A DNA stretch of 64,000 bases, taken from positions 1 to 64,000 of the forward strand of contig NZ_JACHXM010000023.1 of the NCBI RefSeq assembly GCF_014192055.1, in the 5' to 3' direction. The position numbers and the translations under genes are program-made. Below are positions 55,833 to 63,638 of the stretch, piece after piece (position 1 is the first letter of the stretch; each line of letters starts with the position of its first letter). The DNA comes from Halomonas organivorans. Lineage in GTDB: Bacteria; Pseudomonadota; Gammaproteobacteria; Pseudomonadales; Halomonadaceae. A model generated the notes under the pieces. That model was not told the DNA's origin. It was given only the letters and a program-made list of their open reading frames with translations, and did no database searches.

Positions 55833-57400
55833 ATGGCAGAGCGTGATCTGTGGGTCGGCCGCTGCCATGTGAAGGCCCGCTATCCCGAAGCCCGCCAATG
55901 GTCGGCGGTGGTCGACGAGGCCGTGCTGGTCGCCGTGGTGACGGCAAGCGACGCCGCGACCGGGCAGGCACTGGTGGCGCAGCGGCTCGAGGAAGCCGGG
56001 CTCGACCTGCTGACGTTCGAACACGTGCAGACCCTGCTGCAGCGCTTCCGCGAGCAGGGCATGTCACAGCCCCTGGTGGACCTCGCCGACCGCACGTCTA
56101 CCGCCTCACCCGTGGCCTTCGGCGAGATGCTACCGATCCTGCTCGAGCCGGAGGCGGCGCCAGCGCCGCAGGAGGCAGCACCGCCCCCGGCGCCGACCTA
56201 CGCCGAGATCGGCTGGGACGATCTGTTCGGCGCCACTCAGCCCCCGCTGTGGGCCGTCATCGATGGCGTGAACTGCCGCGAGGTCATGGCACGGCTCGCC
56301 GAGACCGATGTGCAAAGCGCCTGCCTCTACGCCTCGACGGATGCCGACACCCGCGCCATGGCCCCCTGGCTGGTGCGCCTGGAGCCCGACAGCGAACTGG
56401 TCAGCTGGCTCAAGGGCCTGCCCCAGGACCAGCACTGGGGCATCCTGCTGCAGTCCACGGCCACCCTGAAGCAGCTGCGTACCCACCTGCGCAAGTTCAC
56501 CATGCTCTGGACCCCGGCCAACGACCAGGCGCCGGTCTACTTCCGCTTCTACGATCCGCGGGTGGCGCTGGACATGAGCCAGGCGTTGGCGTGGTGGAAG
56601 CTGACCGCCCTGATGGCGCCCATGGACAGCCTGGTGATGAGCCTTTCGCCTTCGATGACCTTGCCGGCCGATCTGGAGCCGATGCCGGCGATTGGCTTGG
56701 ATGCCGGCGCCGACGAGGTGCAGGGGCGGTTGTTGCGCGTCACGGCCAATGCAGACACGCCTGTCGGCAACGCCCCGGGTCGCCAGTTCGTAATTGGCGA
56801 CAAGGAGTACCGGCGCTTCGGTGAGCTGGCCCAGGCTCGATCACGACAGGCGTTGGCCCGGTCGCTTGCCGAGCCTTATCCCCAATCCTCTGAGGACAGG
56901 CGGCGGCGCGTTGCCAAGGAGGCGGTTCAACTGGGACAGCGCTATCGACTGTCCTCCACCCGGCAGATCGAGACGCTGGCCAGGTGCGTGATGGAAGTGG
57001 GACCGGACTTCCCGCAGCGCCATCCGGAGGCCGGCCAGATACTCGACAACCCGCGCACCGCCGGCTGGCGAAAGCGTGAGCTGTTGGCGGCCTGGTTGCC
57101 CCGTGGCCGAGTCCGGCATGCGCTGATGAATGCCGAAGATGACGCGGCAAGCCTGGATAACTATCGGCCCATCACGGACGAGGAACGCTCATGAGCTATC
57201 AGCCGAGCCTTGAAGACATGGCGGTATTGGTGGAGCAACAGCCGGAGCATTTTTCCAGCCCGGTGCAGACCCTGCGCTCCCTTCGATCGGCACTGCAGCA
57301 GGGTGACAACGCGGTGGGTCAGGTCGTGCAGGAGAATACGGTACGTGCCCAATACGAGGATTACCTGAACCACGGCGGCCAGCCGCTCACGGAAAGTCCG
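55803..57400 (+). repeat. 1598-base direct repeat, copy 2
   Basis: It matches 49870-51467 base for base apart from scattered substitutions. It covers the vgrG tail scar, the second adaptor and the first 70 codons of the second effector. Confidence 0.95.
55833..57194 (+). CDS. DUF4123 T6SS effector adaptor, copy 2
   Basis: The product is 453 residues and nearly identical to copy 1 over its whole length, including the C-terminal half. It has the same N-terminal domain, Pro/Ala linker and DUF4123 domain. It overlaps the effector start by 4 bases. It is preceded by a scar carrying vgrG tail bases, so it was copied together with the end of vgrG. Confidence 0.92.
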   Translation: MAERDLWVGRCHVKARYPEARQWSAVVDEAVLVAVVTASDAATGQALVAQRLEEAGLDLLTFEHVQTLLQRFREQGMSQPLVDLADRTSTASPVAFGEMLPILLEPEAAPAPQEAAPPPAPTYAEIGWDDLFGATQPPLWAVIDGVNCREVMARLAETDVQSACLYASTDADTRAMAPWLVRLEPDSELVSWLKGLPQDQHWGILLQSTATLKQLRTHLRKFTMLWTPANDQAPVYFRFYDPRVALDMSQALAWWKLTALMAPMDSLVMSLSPSMTLPADLEPMPAIGLDAGADEVQGRLLRVTANADTPVGNAPGRQFVIGDKEYRRFGELAQARSRQALARSLAEPYPQSSEDRRRRVAKEAVQLGQRYRLSSTRQIETLARCVMEVGPDFPQRHPEAGQILDNPRTAGWRKRELLAAWLPRGRVRHALMNAEDDAASLDNYRPITDEERS

Positions 57401-59074
57401 ACTCCAGCCATGCCGGAAGAAGAGGAGGGCGGGCAACATGACTCCGTGATGGGCTCCGCTTGTGTCGAGTGTGCATCACTGACGCCCTGCATCAAAAAGG
57501 TCGAAATTGTTTGCCACGAGGGAGACAATTCCAGGATTGCATTGCAGGGTGAGGGCGAGTTGCTAGATACCGATGGCAAGATCTATTTCGTGGCAGAGCA
57601 TTTTTTATCGGGCGATAGCGGCTTTGAGGGCTTCCTGCGGGGGGCGCCTCTTGCGGATTCTGGTCAGGTAATAGTGACGCTGGCAAAAAACTGCCCGCAT
57701 GGTCATCATACCCTTTTCTGGACCGATGAAATAAGCGGGACCTCGGCATCCCCTGGCGTCACCCAAAGTGATTTCACGGTAGAAACCAATCCGCGCCCTA
57801 CGCTGTTCAATACCGATGTTTTCGAGCCGCCACACCTGGCTTATGAAGTCATCGCGATCACGCTGGACATTTTGATGAACCGCGCCACGATGGTACGGGA
57901 GGATGTCTTTTCGATCAGCCTGGATGGCTCTGGCTGCTTTTCGTTTACCTCTGTAACGGTACCGTTGCTGAAATTCGGTGGCAGCGTGAGTGTTATGCCG
58001 CCCAGGAAAGGCATAAGCCGACTCTCGCGCAGTGAAGGTCGTGCGGAGAGAGAGCGGCTCGGCATGAGCAGCAATCCGCGCCAGGTGACACACGAGCAGG
58101 GTTGGCAGATCAGTGCAGGGCTCGACATTGTCTGCGGCACTACCACCAAGCGAGTCGATGTGGGCTCGCATAGCAGCGAAACCACGACCTACGATAGTGC
58201 CCCCTCCCTACGTCGGCGGGAGAATGCCAGGCGCCAGCAGGATGGAGTGACGCGCTTTCTGGGAGCGCTCACCAATGCCGCACAGCGCCTGTCACAAGAT
58301 CTCTGCAATGAGCGGGATGATGACAAACTCTTTGATCTCTATACCGAAGGGCCGAAACTCGGGCTGGCATTGGTGACCGAACAAACCGAGGAGCAGGGGG
58401 GGCCGGGACTGAGCTGGATGCTATCGGCGGGCATCTCGGTCGACTTTCGATTTGGCGTGCACGTCAATATCTACGAAGCGCTCAAACAGGCCGCCCGGCG
58501 GCATCCAGCCGGCGCAGCCCTAGTGGCGTTCATGGAGGATGCCGAGGACGGAAGAAACCTGGGGGTCGCCGAATACCAGATCTCACCCAGCCTGTTCATC
58601 GATGTCTCCATCGGCATTGGCTCTCGCCCATCGGCGGATACCACTGGGAATGCCAATGCCGTGATGAATTACGATTTTCTTGCCAGAAAGGTTGAGTGCG
58701 ATGGCCATGTCACCGGCAGTTTGACGGCCTTGGCAGGCGGTGGCGTCAGTGGCTACTTCGACAGTATTTTTACGGACCGCCGCGTGTTCAAGTATGAGGC
58801 CAACATCTCGACCACCGGTGGCATTACCATTAAGACCAATGAGGCTGGCGAGTGGGGCTATGAGCTATTTCATAATGGCGCTATGTTGCGAGTCATGGGT
58901 TACAAAAAAGTCAATGTAGAAGAGTCGGAGAAAAGAAATGATAGTGGAGGTAAAAGCCGAAAAAGCCAAGCTGCACAGTCGACTCAAACTACTCGGTGGG
59001 CTGAGGATCGAGACAACATTAATACCTACCGTCTTGCCGACGGTTATAACGGAGAGTTTAGGCAGTTTTCATGA
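57191..59074 (+). CDS. probable T6SS effector of an unrecognised family, copy 2
   Basis: The product is 627 residues. The first 70 residues are identical to effector 1. From there the two diverge but remain alignable (CVECASLTPCIKKVEIVCH, FWTDEISGTSASPG, GGGVSGYFDSIFTDRRVFK, GYKKVNVEESE). The C-terminal half is again beta-rich and glycine-containing. The GC content drops sharply in the divergent part. The toxic domain is not recognised. An N-terminus conserved with effector 1 and matched to an identical adaptor C-terminus suggests that it is the loading region. Confidence 0.7.
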   Translation: MSYQPSLEDMAVLVEQQPEHFSSPVQTLRSLRSALQQGDNAVGQVVQENTVRAQYEDYLNHGGQPLTESPTPAMPEEEEGGQHDSVMGSACVECASLTPCIKKVEIVCHEGDNSRIALQGEGELLDTDGKIYFVAEHFLSGDSGFEGFLRGAPLADSGQVIVTLAKNCPHGHHTLFWTDEISGTSASPGVTQSDFTVETNPRPTLFNTDVFEPPHLAYEVIAITLDILMNRATMVREDVFSISLDGSGCFSFTSVTVPLLKFGGSVSVMPPRKGISRLSRSEGRAERERLGMSSNPRQVTHEQGWQISAGLDIVCGTTTKRVDVGSHSSETTTYDSAPSLRRRENARRQQDGVTRFLGALTNAAQRLSQDLCNERDDDKLFDLYTEGPKLGLALVTEQTEEQGGPGLSWMLSAGISVDFRFGVHVNIYEALKQAARRHPAGAALVAFMEDAEDGRNLGVAEYQISPSLFIDVSIGIGSRPSADTTGNANAVMNYDFLARKVECDGHVTGSLTALAGGGVSGYFDSIFTDRRVFKYEANISTTGGITIKTNEAGEWGYELFHNGAMLRVMGYKKVNVEESEKRNDSGGKSRKSQAAQSTQTTRWAEDRDNINTYRLADGYNGEFRQFS

Positions 59075-59976
59075 AAAAAATCGGAATCTTTTTGGTGGCT
59101 TTTTTTATGGCAATGGAGGTGCCCGCCATGGACCAAGAAACAAAGTATCATTTTGGGGTTCATTGGTCGGTGAACGGCTTCCCCAGTTCGCTAGGTGTCC
59201 AGGATATTATGTTGAACTTTACTGGCTCCCATAGCCATCTGGATACCAGGCTACCCATCACACAGTACATCAAGCAGGGCGAAAATACAGTAAACTTGGA
59301 CTCTTGGCCATTGGAGTACCAATCTGAAGATGAACTGCATGTGTCCTTGCTTTATTGGCTGCCCGGCGACAACCCCAACACCGAAGCGCAGACTGCATTT
59401 GAAGTGGTAATGAGGCCCGGCCAGGAACAGGCAGTGGCAGAGGTGGTATCTCGTGATCCTGATGCGCCATTGCAGCCGAGAAAAGAGGGAATCCGTTTTC
59501 ATCGCTATGAAGAATACGATTCCCTGAAAGTTCGGTTCGTCAACCGCCAGCCGATGCCTACCTGGTGCTGGGAGGAAGGCGATGTGCTGCGTGACAACGA
59601 AGCAACCCGTGATAGCCTGACACAGGCCTACCGGCGGATATACAAGCTGTTTCAGGCTGGCGACAACAATGCTCTGATGGATGCCTCTGCGACGATGATT
59701 CAGGAACTCGCCAAGGCCTCAGGTGAGTCCGAGGCCTATGTCCGCCAGCGGGCCAGCTTCGACATGTTCTTCGATAAGCCGGATGTCTTTCAACTAGATT
59801 CTTTCCCCGAAGATCCCATGACGCTGAACCTGGCGGCGGATAATCGAGTGGCCTGGTTGACTAGGGAAGGAGTTGCAGTACCCATTCGGTTTGAACATGT
59901 TGGAAATGAAAGCCATGTTTCCAATGTTCGTCTCTACTTTATCCGCCGCAACGGCCAGTGGGAAATCTGCCGATGA
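59071..59976 (+). CDS. probable periplasmic immunity protein, type A, copy 2
   Basis: The product is 301 residues. A signal peptide (KKIGIFLVAFFMAMEVPAM) is present. The body is homologous to 53161-54099: VHWSVNGFPSSLG, TAFEVVMRPG, FVNRQPMPTWCWEEGDVLR, and YFIRRNGQWEICR at the end. The last 34 bases before the stop are almost identical to copy 1, while most of the gene has diverged, as expected for an immunity gene tracking its own effector. It overlaps the effector by 4 bases and the PAAR gene by 4 bases. Confidence 0.72.
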   Translation: MKKIGIFLVAFFMAMEVPAMDQETKYHFGVHWSVNGFPSSLGVQDIMLNFTGSHSHLDTRLPITQYIKQGENTVNLDSWPLEYQSEDELHVSLLYWLPGDNPNTEAQTAFEVVMRPGQEQAVAEVVSRDPDAPLQPRKEGIRFHRYEEYDSLKVRFVNRQPMPTWCWEEGDVLRDNEATRDSLTQAYRRIYKLFQAGDNNALMDASATMIQELAKASGESEAYVRQRASFDMFFDKPDVFQLDSFPEDPMTLNLAADNRVAWLTREGVAVPIRFEHVGNESHVSNVRLYFIRRNGQWEICR

Positions 59977-60305
59977 AACCTATCGCCCGCCAGGGCGACC
60001 TGCACCGCTGCCCATGCAGCGGCCACGGCGTCACGCCGATCGTTTCGGGCTCGCCCCAGTCTCGCGTCGAGGGTCAGCCGGTGGCCCGGATGGGCGACAA
60101 GACCGCCTGCGGCGCCACCATCATCGAGGGCTCGGGCAGTGCCACCACCGATGGCCAGCCCACCGCGTACCTCGGCTGCAAGACCGACCACGGCGGCGAG
60201 ATCATTTCCGCCGCCAGTCAGGCCATGGTCGAGCCGTGAGCTAAATCCCATCACGGCACAGGGAGGTGCCCCCCATGAAAACCTGGCCACGATGGCTGTA
60301 TGGCC
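59942..60305 (+). repeat. PAAR-containing direct repeat, copy 3
   Basis: It matches 54065-54428 at a constant offset of 5877, and then continues into the same scar structure as at 55735. Confidence 0.93.
59973..60239 (+). CDS. PAAR-domain spike tip protein, copy 3
   Basis: The product is 88 residues, identical to copies 1 and 2 except VARMGDK where they have VARVGDK. It ends module 2 and is followed by scar 2. Confidence 0.95.
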   Translation: MKPIARQGDLHRCPCSGHGVTPIVSGSPQSRVEGQPVARMGDKTACGATIIEGSGSATTDGQPTAYLGCKTDHGGEIISAASQAMVEP

Positions 60306-60372
60306 CTGCTCTGGCAGGGCTTTCAAGCGCCCGCCATTTCTCTCACACTGCCCGGCCGAAGAGGAATGACTC
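60275..60372 (+). pseudogene. recombination scar 2: truncated type B immunity gene fused to vgrG tail
   Basis: It begins MKTWPRWLYG as in the gene at 54398, has the same internal deletion as scar 1, and switches at 60343 to the vgrG tail. Scar 1 and scar 2 have the same junction, so they arose by duplication of one original event. Confidence 0.85.
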
Positions 60373-61110
60373 ATGGCAGAGCGTGATCTGTGGGTCGGTC
60401 GCTGCCATGTGAAGGCCCGCTATCCCGAAGCCCGCCAATGGTCGGCGGCAGTCGACGAGGCCGTGCTGGTCGCCGTGGTGACGGCAAGCGACGCCGCGAC
60501 CGGGCAGGCACTGGTGGCGCAGCGGCTCGAGGAAGCCGGGCTCGACCTGCTGACGTTCGAACACGTGCAGACCCTGCTGCAGCGCTTCCGCGAGCAGGGC
60601 ATGTCACAGCCCCTGGTGGACCTCGCCGACCGCACGTCCACCGCCTCACCCGTGGCCTTCGGCGAGATGCTGCCGATCCTGCTCGAGCCAGAGGCGGCGC
60701 CACCGGCGCAGGAGGCAGCTCCGCCCCCGGCGCCGACCTACGCCGAGATCGGCTGGGACGATCTGTTCGGCGCCACTCAGCCCCCGCTGTGGGCCGTCAT
60801 CGATGGCGTGAACTGCCGCGAGGTCATGGCACGGCTCGCCGAGACCGATGTGCAAAGCGCCTGCCTCTACGCCTCGACGGACGCCGACACCCGCGCCATG
60901 GCCCCCTGGCTGGTGCGCCTGGAGCCCGACAGCGAACTGGTCACCTGGCTCAAGGGCCTGCCCCAGGACCAGCACTGGGGCATCCTGCTGCAGTCCACGG
61001 CCACCCTGAAGCAGCTGCGTACCCACCTGCGCAAGTTCACCATGCTCTGGACCCCGGCCAACGACCAGGCGCCGGTCTACTTCCGCTTCTACGATCCGCG
61101 GGTGGCGCTG
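60343..61110 (+). repeat. partial copy 3 of the vgrG tail/adaptor repeat
   Basis: It matches 49870-50637 at a constant offset of 10473 and stops abruptly at 61110 inside the third adaptor gene, after the codons for YDPRVAL. Beyond that point the sequence is unrelated at the base level. Confidence 0.93.
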
Positions 61111-61743
61111 GAGCTTCCCCAGGTGCTGCCGGAGTGGAAAAGTGCCCAGTGGCTGGCGTTGATCGACACGTTGACGCTACCGATATCCCCGTCGATGACA
61201 TGGCCGGACGACCTGTCGCTGGTGCCCGGCGTGACCTTTGCCAGCGAACGGGATATCTGTCAGGGCCGCCTGATTCAGATCGCCCTGCCGCATCGCCAGG
61301 GGGCCGATGCCGCACCGTCGCGTCGATTTGCCATCACTCGGACGGAATTCGATGACTTCAGTCGCCTGCAGCGCGTCAGGGCTCAGCGAGGCCTGGCACG
61401 CAATGTCCTGGAAGAGTTCACCGAAACCCCTCCCGATGAGGTGCTGGCGGCCGTCGATGCGGCCCAGCGGCTGGGCCAGCGGCATGGGATGACCTCGAAG
61501 AAGCAGGTGACGACCCTGACCAAGTGCCTGATGGAGTTCGGCGACGACTTTCCACGGGATTATCCGGAGGCAGGGCGGTTGCTCACTGATGGCTCCTCCC
61601 TGGCCTGGCAACGCCGCAATCACCTTGAGGCCTGGCGCCCGCGAGGCCGATTGCAGAGAGACTTTCTGGCGCGTCAGCCAGTATCCGAACACGAGCTCGA
61701 GGCCTGGCCATCGACGCATCATGAGCCAGGGAGGCCAGCATGA
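60373..61743 (+). CDS. chimeric DUF4123 T6SS effector adaptor, copy 3
   Basis: The product is 456 residues. Residues 1-246 are nearly identical to copies 1 and 2 and include the DUF4123 domain. From residue 247 the C-terminal half differs (LPQVLPEWKSAQWLALID...), with only distant similarity such as CLMEFGDDFPRDYPEAGRL against CVMEVGADFPQRYPEAGQI. The downstream effector also has a different N-terminus. This points to a recombination breakpoint at the end of DUF4123 and to an effector-specific C-terminal half. It overlaps the effector start by 4 bases. Confidence 0.9.
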   Translation: MAERDLWVGRCHVKARYPEARQWSAAVDEAVLVAVVTASDAATGQALVAQRLEEAGLDLLTFEHVQTLLQRFREQGMSQPLVDLADRTSTASPVAFGEMLPILLEPEAAPPAQEAAPPPAPTYAEIGWDDLFGATQPPLWAVIDGVNCREVMARLAETDVQSACLYASTDADTRAMAPWLVRLEPDSELVTWLKGLPQDQHWGILLQSTATLKQLRTHLRKFTMLWTPANDQAPVYFRFYDPRVALELPQVLPEWKSAQWLALIDTLTLPISPSMTWPDDLSLVPGVTFASERDICQGRLIQIALPHRQGADAAPSRRFAITRTEFDDFSRLQRVRAQRGLARNVLEEFTETPPDEVLAAVDAAQRLGQRHGMTSKKQVTTLTKCLMEFGDDFPRDYPEAGRLLTDGSSLAWQRRNHLEAWRPRGRLQRDFLARQPVSEHELEAWPSTHHEPGRPA

Positions 61744-63638
61744 GTTACAGCCCCACAGCAGATGATCTCTTGTACATTCTGGAAAGCGACGGAGAACGCT
61801 TTTCGGCGTCCGCCCGCCGCCAATTGGAGAGCGAAATTCACAAGGCGCTGCAACGCCGCCAGGATAATGCCGCCAGTGGTCTGGAGGCCCCGGTCATGCG
61901 TGCCTGGGCGGATCGCTGGGTCGCGCTGGGTGGTAACGGCGGCCAGCCGCTCACCGAAAGCCCGCTTCCGCCGGCCCCCGGAGACGGCGAGATCTTCGAT
62001 CCGGACTTCGCCGCGGCTTGCGTGGAGTGCAGGCCCAACGAGCCCTGCTGTCTCGTGTCTGGCAGTGTGACCGACAGCACGGACGACACCCGCAAGATCA
62101 CCTGGCCGCTCGCCGATATCGAGGTGGATGGGGAGTGCCGCAAGGCGACGACGCTACTGGTGGTGGCCAAGGAGGTCGAGGGGCGCCACCTGTCGGCCAA
62201 GGTGAAGGCCGAGTGGGACCAACCGACCTGCCAGGTCGGGCATACCCATCGTCCCTCCCTGATCACCAGCGGCCTGACCGAGGGACAGCAGCAGCTGGAT
62301 ACCCCGCCGAGCGAGGTAGCGCTGGGTTACCCGCAGTTTCTCAACATGAGCATGGCGCTGAGAAATTACGTGCCTGAGAACGTGCTTCATGCCGTCTTCG
62401 CCATGGATGCGATTCTGGCCTTCCAGTCCACGTTGCAAGGGCGCGATGGCGCACATTTTACGCCCAACCAGTGCGTCACCGACGATGCCATGGGGCAGAC
62501 TCTGCGGGTCGTTGCACTGCCCTATGCCAAACTGAGCGGCGAGCTGAAACTGGCCCTGCGGCTCGTTTTCAGCACGGCGGGTGTGAGCGCCAACGCTGAA
62601 GCCAAGGGAACGTTCGAAGGCCAGTTTGGCCCCTATCAGTTGAAGTCGGAACAGACGGCGCGGCATACGGCCAATACCGGCCAGGCGCTCGATGGCGATG
62701 GCGGCAGCCGCGCCCCGGGGCTGATTGGCACCATGGCCAACGTCATCGAGACCCTCGATTCCTATGTAGCGGACGGTAATACGCAGGGGCAGCCTAGTCG
62801 GGATAGAACCCAGTACGCCAGCCGCATCGTGTTGAGCCAGTCTCTGACCTTCGCGCCCGAAGCCGTCGAGTTGATGCCGGTCGAGAGCAGCCCTGACCTG
62901 CAGCTTGCGATCGGCGGCCTGACATCGACCTTCAAGCTCGGGGTGACGGGTCGGCTCGACTTTATCGATGCCCTGGCGAGCGTCTTCACCACCCCGGCAG
63001 GCGGCGCCGTCATCCGGGAAGCTCGGATAAAAATGGCGGCGGGTAAAAATGTGAATGCCACATTAGAGGCCTATCTGGAACTGGGCGCGGAGGGCACCCT
63101 GACGCATGGCATAGCCAGCGGCGTCACACTTCGCCTGCCCGCCCATGGCGACCCTGACGTCGCCATGGAGGGGCTCGAGCAGGAGTTCGAGGGCGAGCTC
63201 AAGATCTCGGGCAAGGCGGAAATTGCCATCGAGATAGAAGCCAAGGTCTGGGTGATTACCGCCAAGGCCGGCGTCAGCGGCAGCCTGCACACGTCCTGGG
63301 CCTGGAAGGTGCGCGTGCAGGATGGCGAGCGTCAACGACGTCGGGACTTCGAGGGCGTCAAGGTGGCCTATAAGGCTCACGCGGAAGTTAGTGCTAGAAG
63401 CAAAGAGGGCAACGCCGAGCAGACCGGTTTTAATACGGGTGGCGATGCCAGTGATGAACAGCAGTGGGATGACCTCTTCGAGCGGGTCGATGAAGATATT
63501 GAGGCCTCCACAAAGAAATCCGAGGAGATGCAAGATGATCGTGACGAACCCACATCCGAGTCTGGTATGGAAGACGATCCCGACGAGGAGGAGCTGACGA
63601 TATGGGACAAGCAAGTAGGCACATGGGAAACCTACTGA
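61740..63638 (+). CDS. probable T6SS effector of an unrecognised family, copy 3
   Basis: The product is 632 residues. It differs throughout from effectors 1 and 2 but keeps the family marks: MSYSPTADDLLYILES, then GGQPLTESP near residue 72 and CVEC near 97. The C-terminal part has long amphipathic beta stretches (FKLGVTGRLDFIDAL, LELGAEGTLTHGI, VWVITAKAGVSGSLHTSWAW) and a charged tail rich in Asp and Glu. No enzyme motif is visible. A membrane- or lipid-active role is possible but unproven. It is followed by a type B immunity gene. Confidence 0.68.
   Translation: MSYSPTADDLLYILESDGERFSASARRQLESEIHKALQRRQDNAASGLEAPVMRAWADRWVALGGNGGQPLTESPLPPAPGDGEIFDPDFAAACVECRPNEPCCLVSGSVTDSTDDTRKITWPLADIEVDGECRKATTLLVVAKEVEGRHLSAKVKAEWDQPTCQVGHTHRPSLITSGLTEGQQQLDTPPSEVALGYPQFLNMSMALRNYVPENVLHAVFAMDAILAFQSTLQGRDGAHFTPNQCVTDDAMGQTLRVVALPYAKLSGELKLALRLVFSTAGVSANAEAKGTFEGQFGPYQLKSEQTARHTANTGQALDGDGGSRAPGLIGTMANVIETLDSYVADGNTQGQPSRDRTQYASRIVLSQSLTFAPEAVELMPVESSPDLQLAIGGLTSTFKLGVTGRLDFIDALASVFTTPAGGAVIREARIKMAAGKNVNATLEAYLELGAEGTLTHGIASGVTLRLPAHGDPDVAMEGLEQEFEGELKISGKAEIAIEIEAKVWVITAKAGVSGSLHTSWAWKVRVQDGERQRRRDFEGVKVAYKAHAEVSARSKEGNAEQTGFNTGGDASDEQQWDDLFERVDEDIEASTKKSEEMQDDRDEPTSESGMEDDPDEEELTIWDKQVGTWETY

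Noticed and set aside
55735..55872. A genuine 45-residue gene at the scar
   Set aside because: It is a chimera of an immunity gene start, vgrG tail and the adaptor gene in the wrong frame, so it is treated as a remnant.
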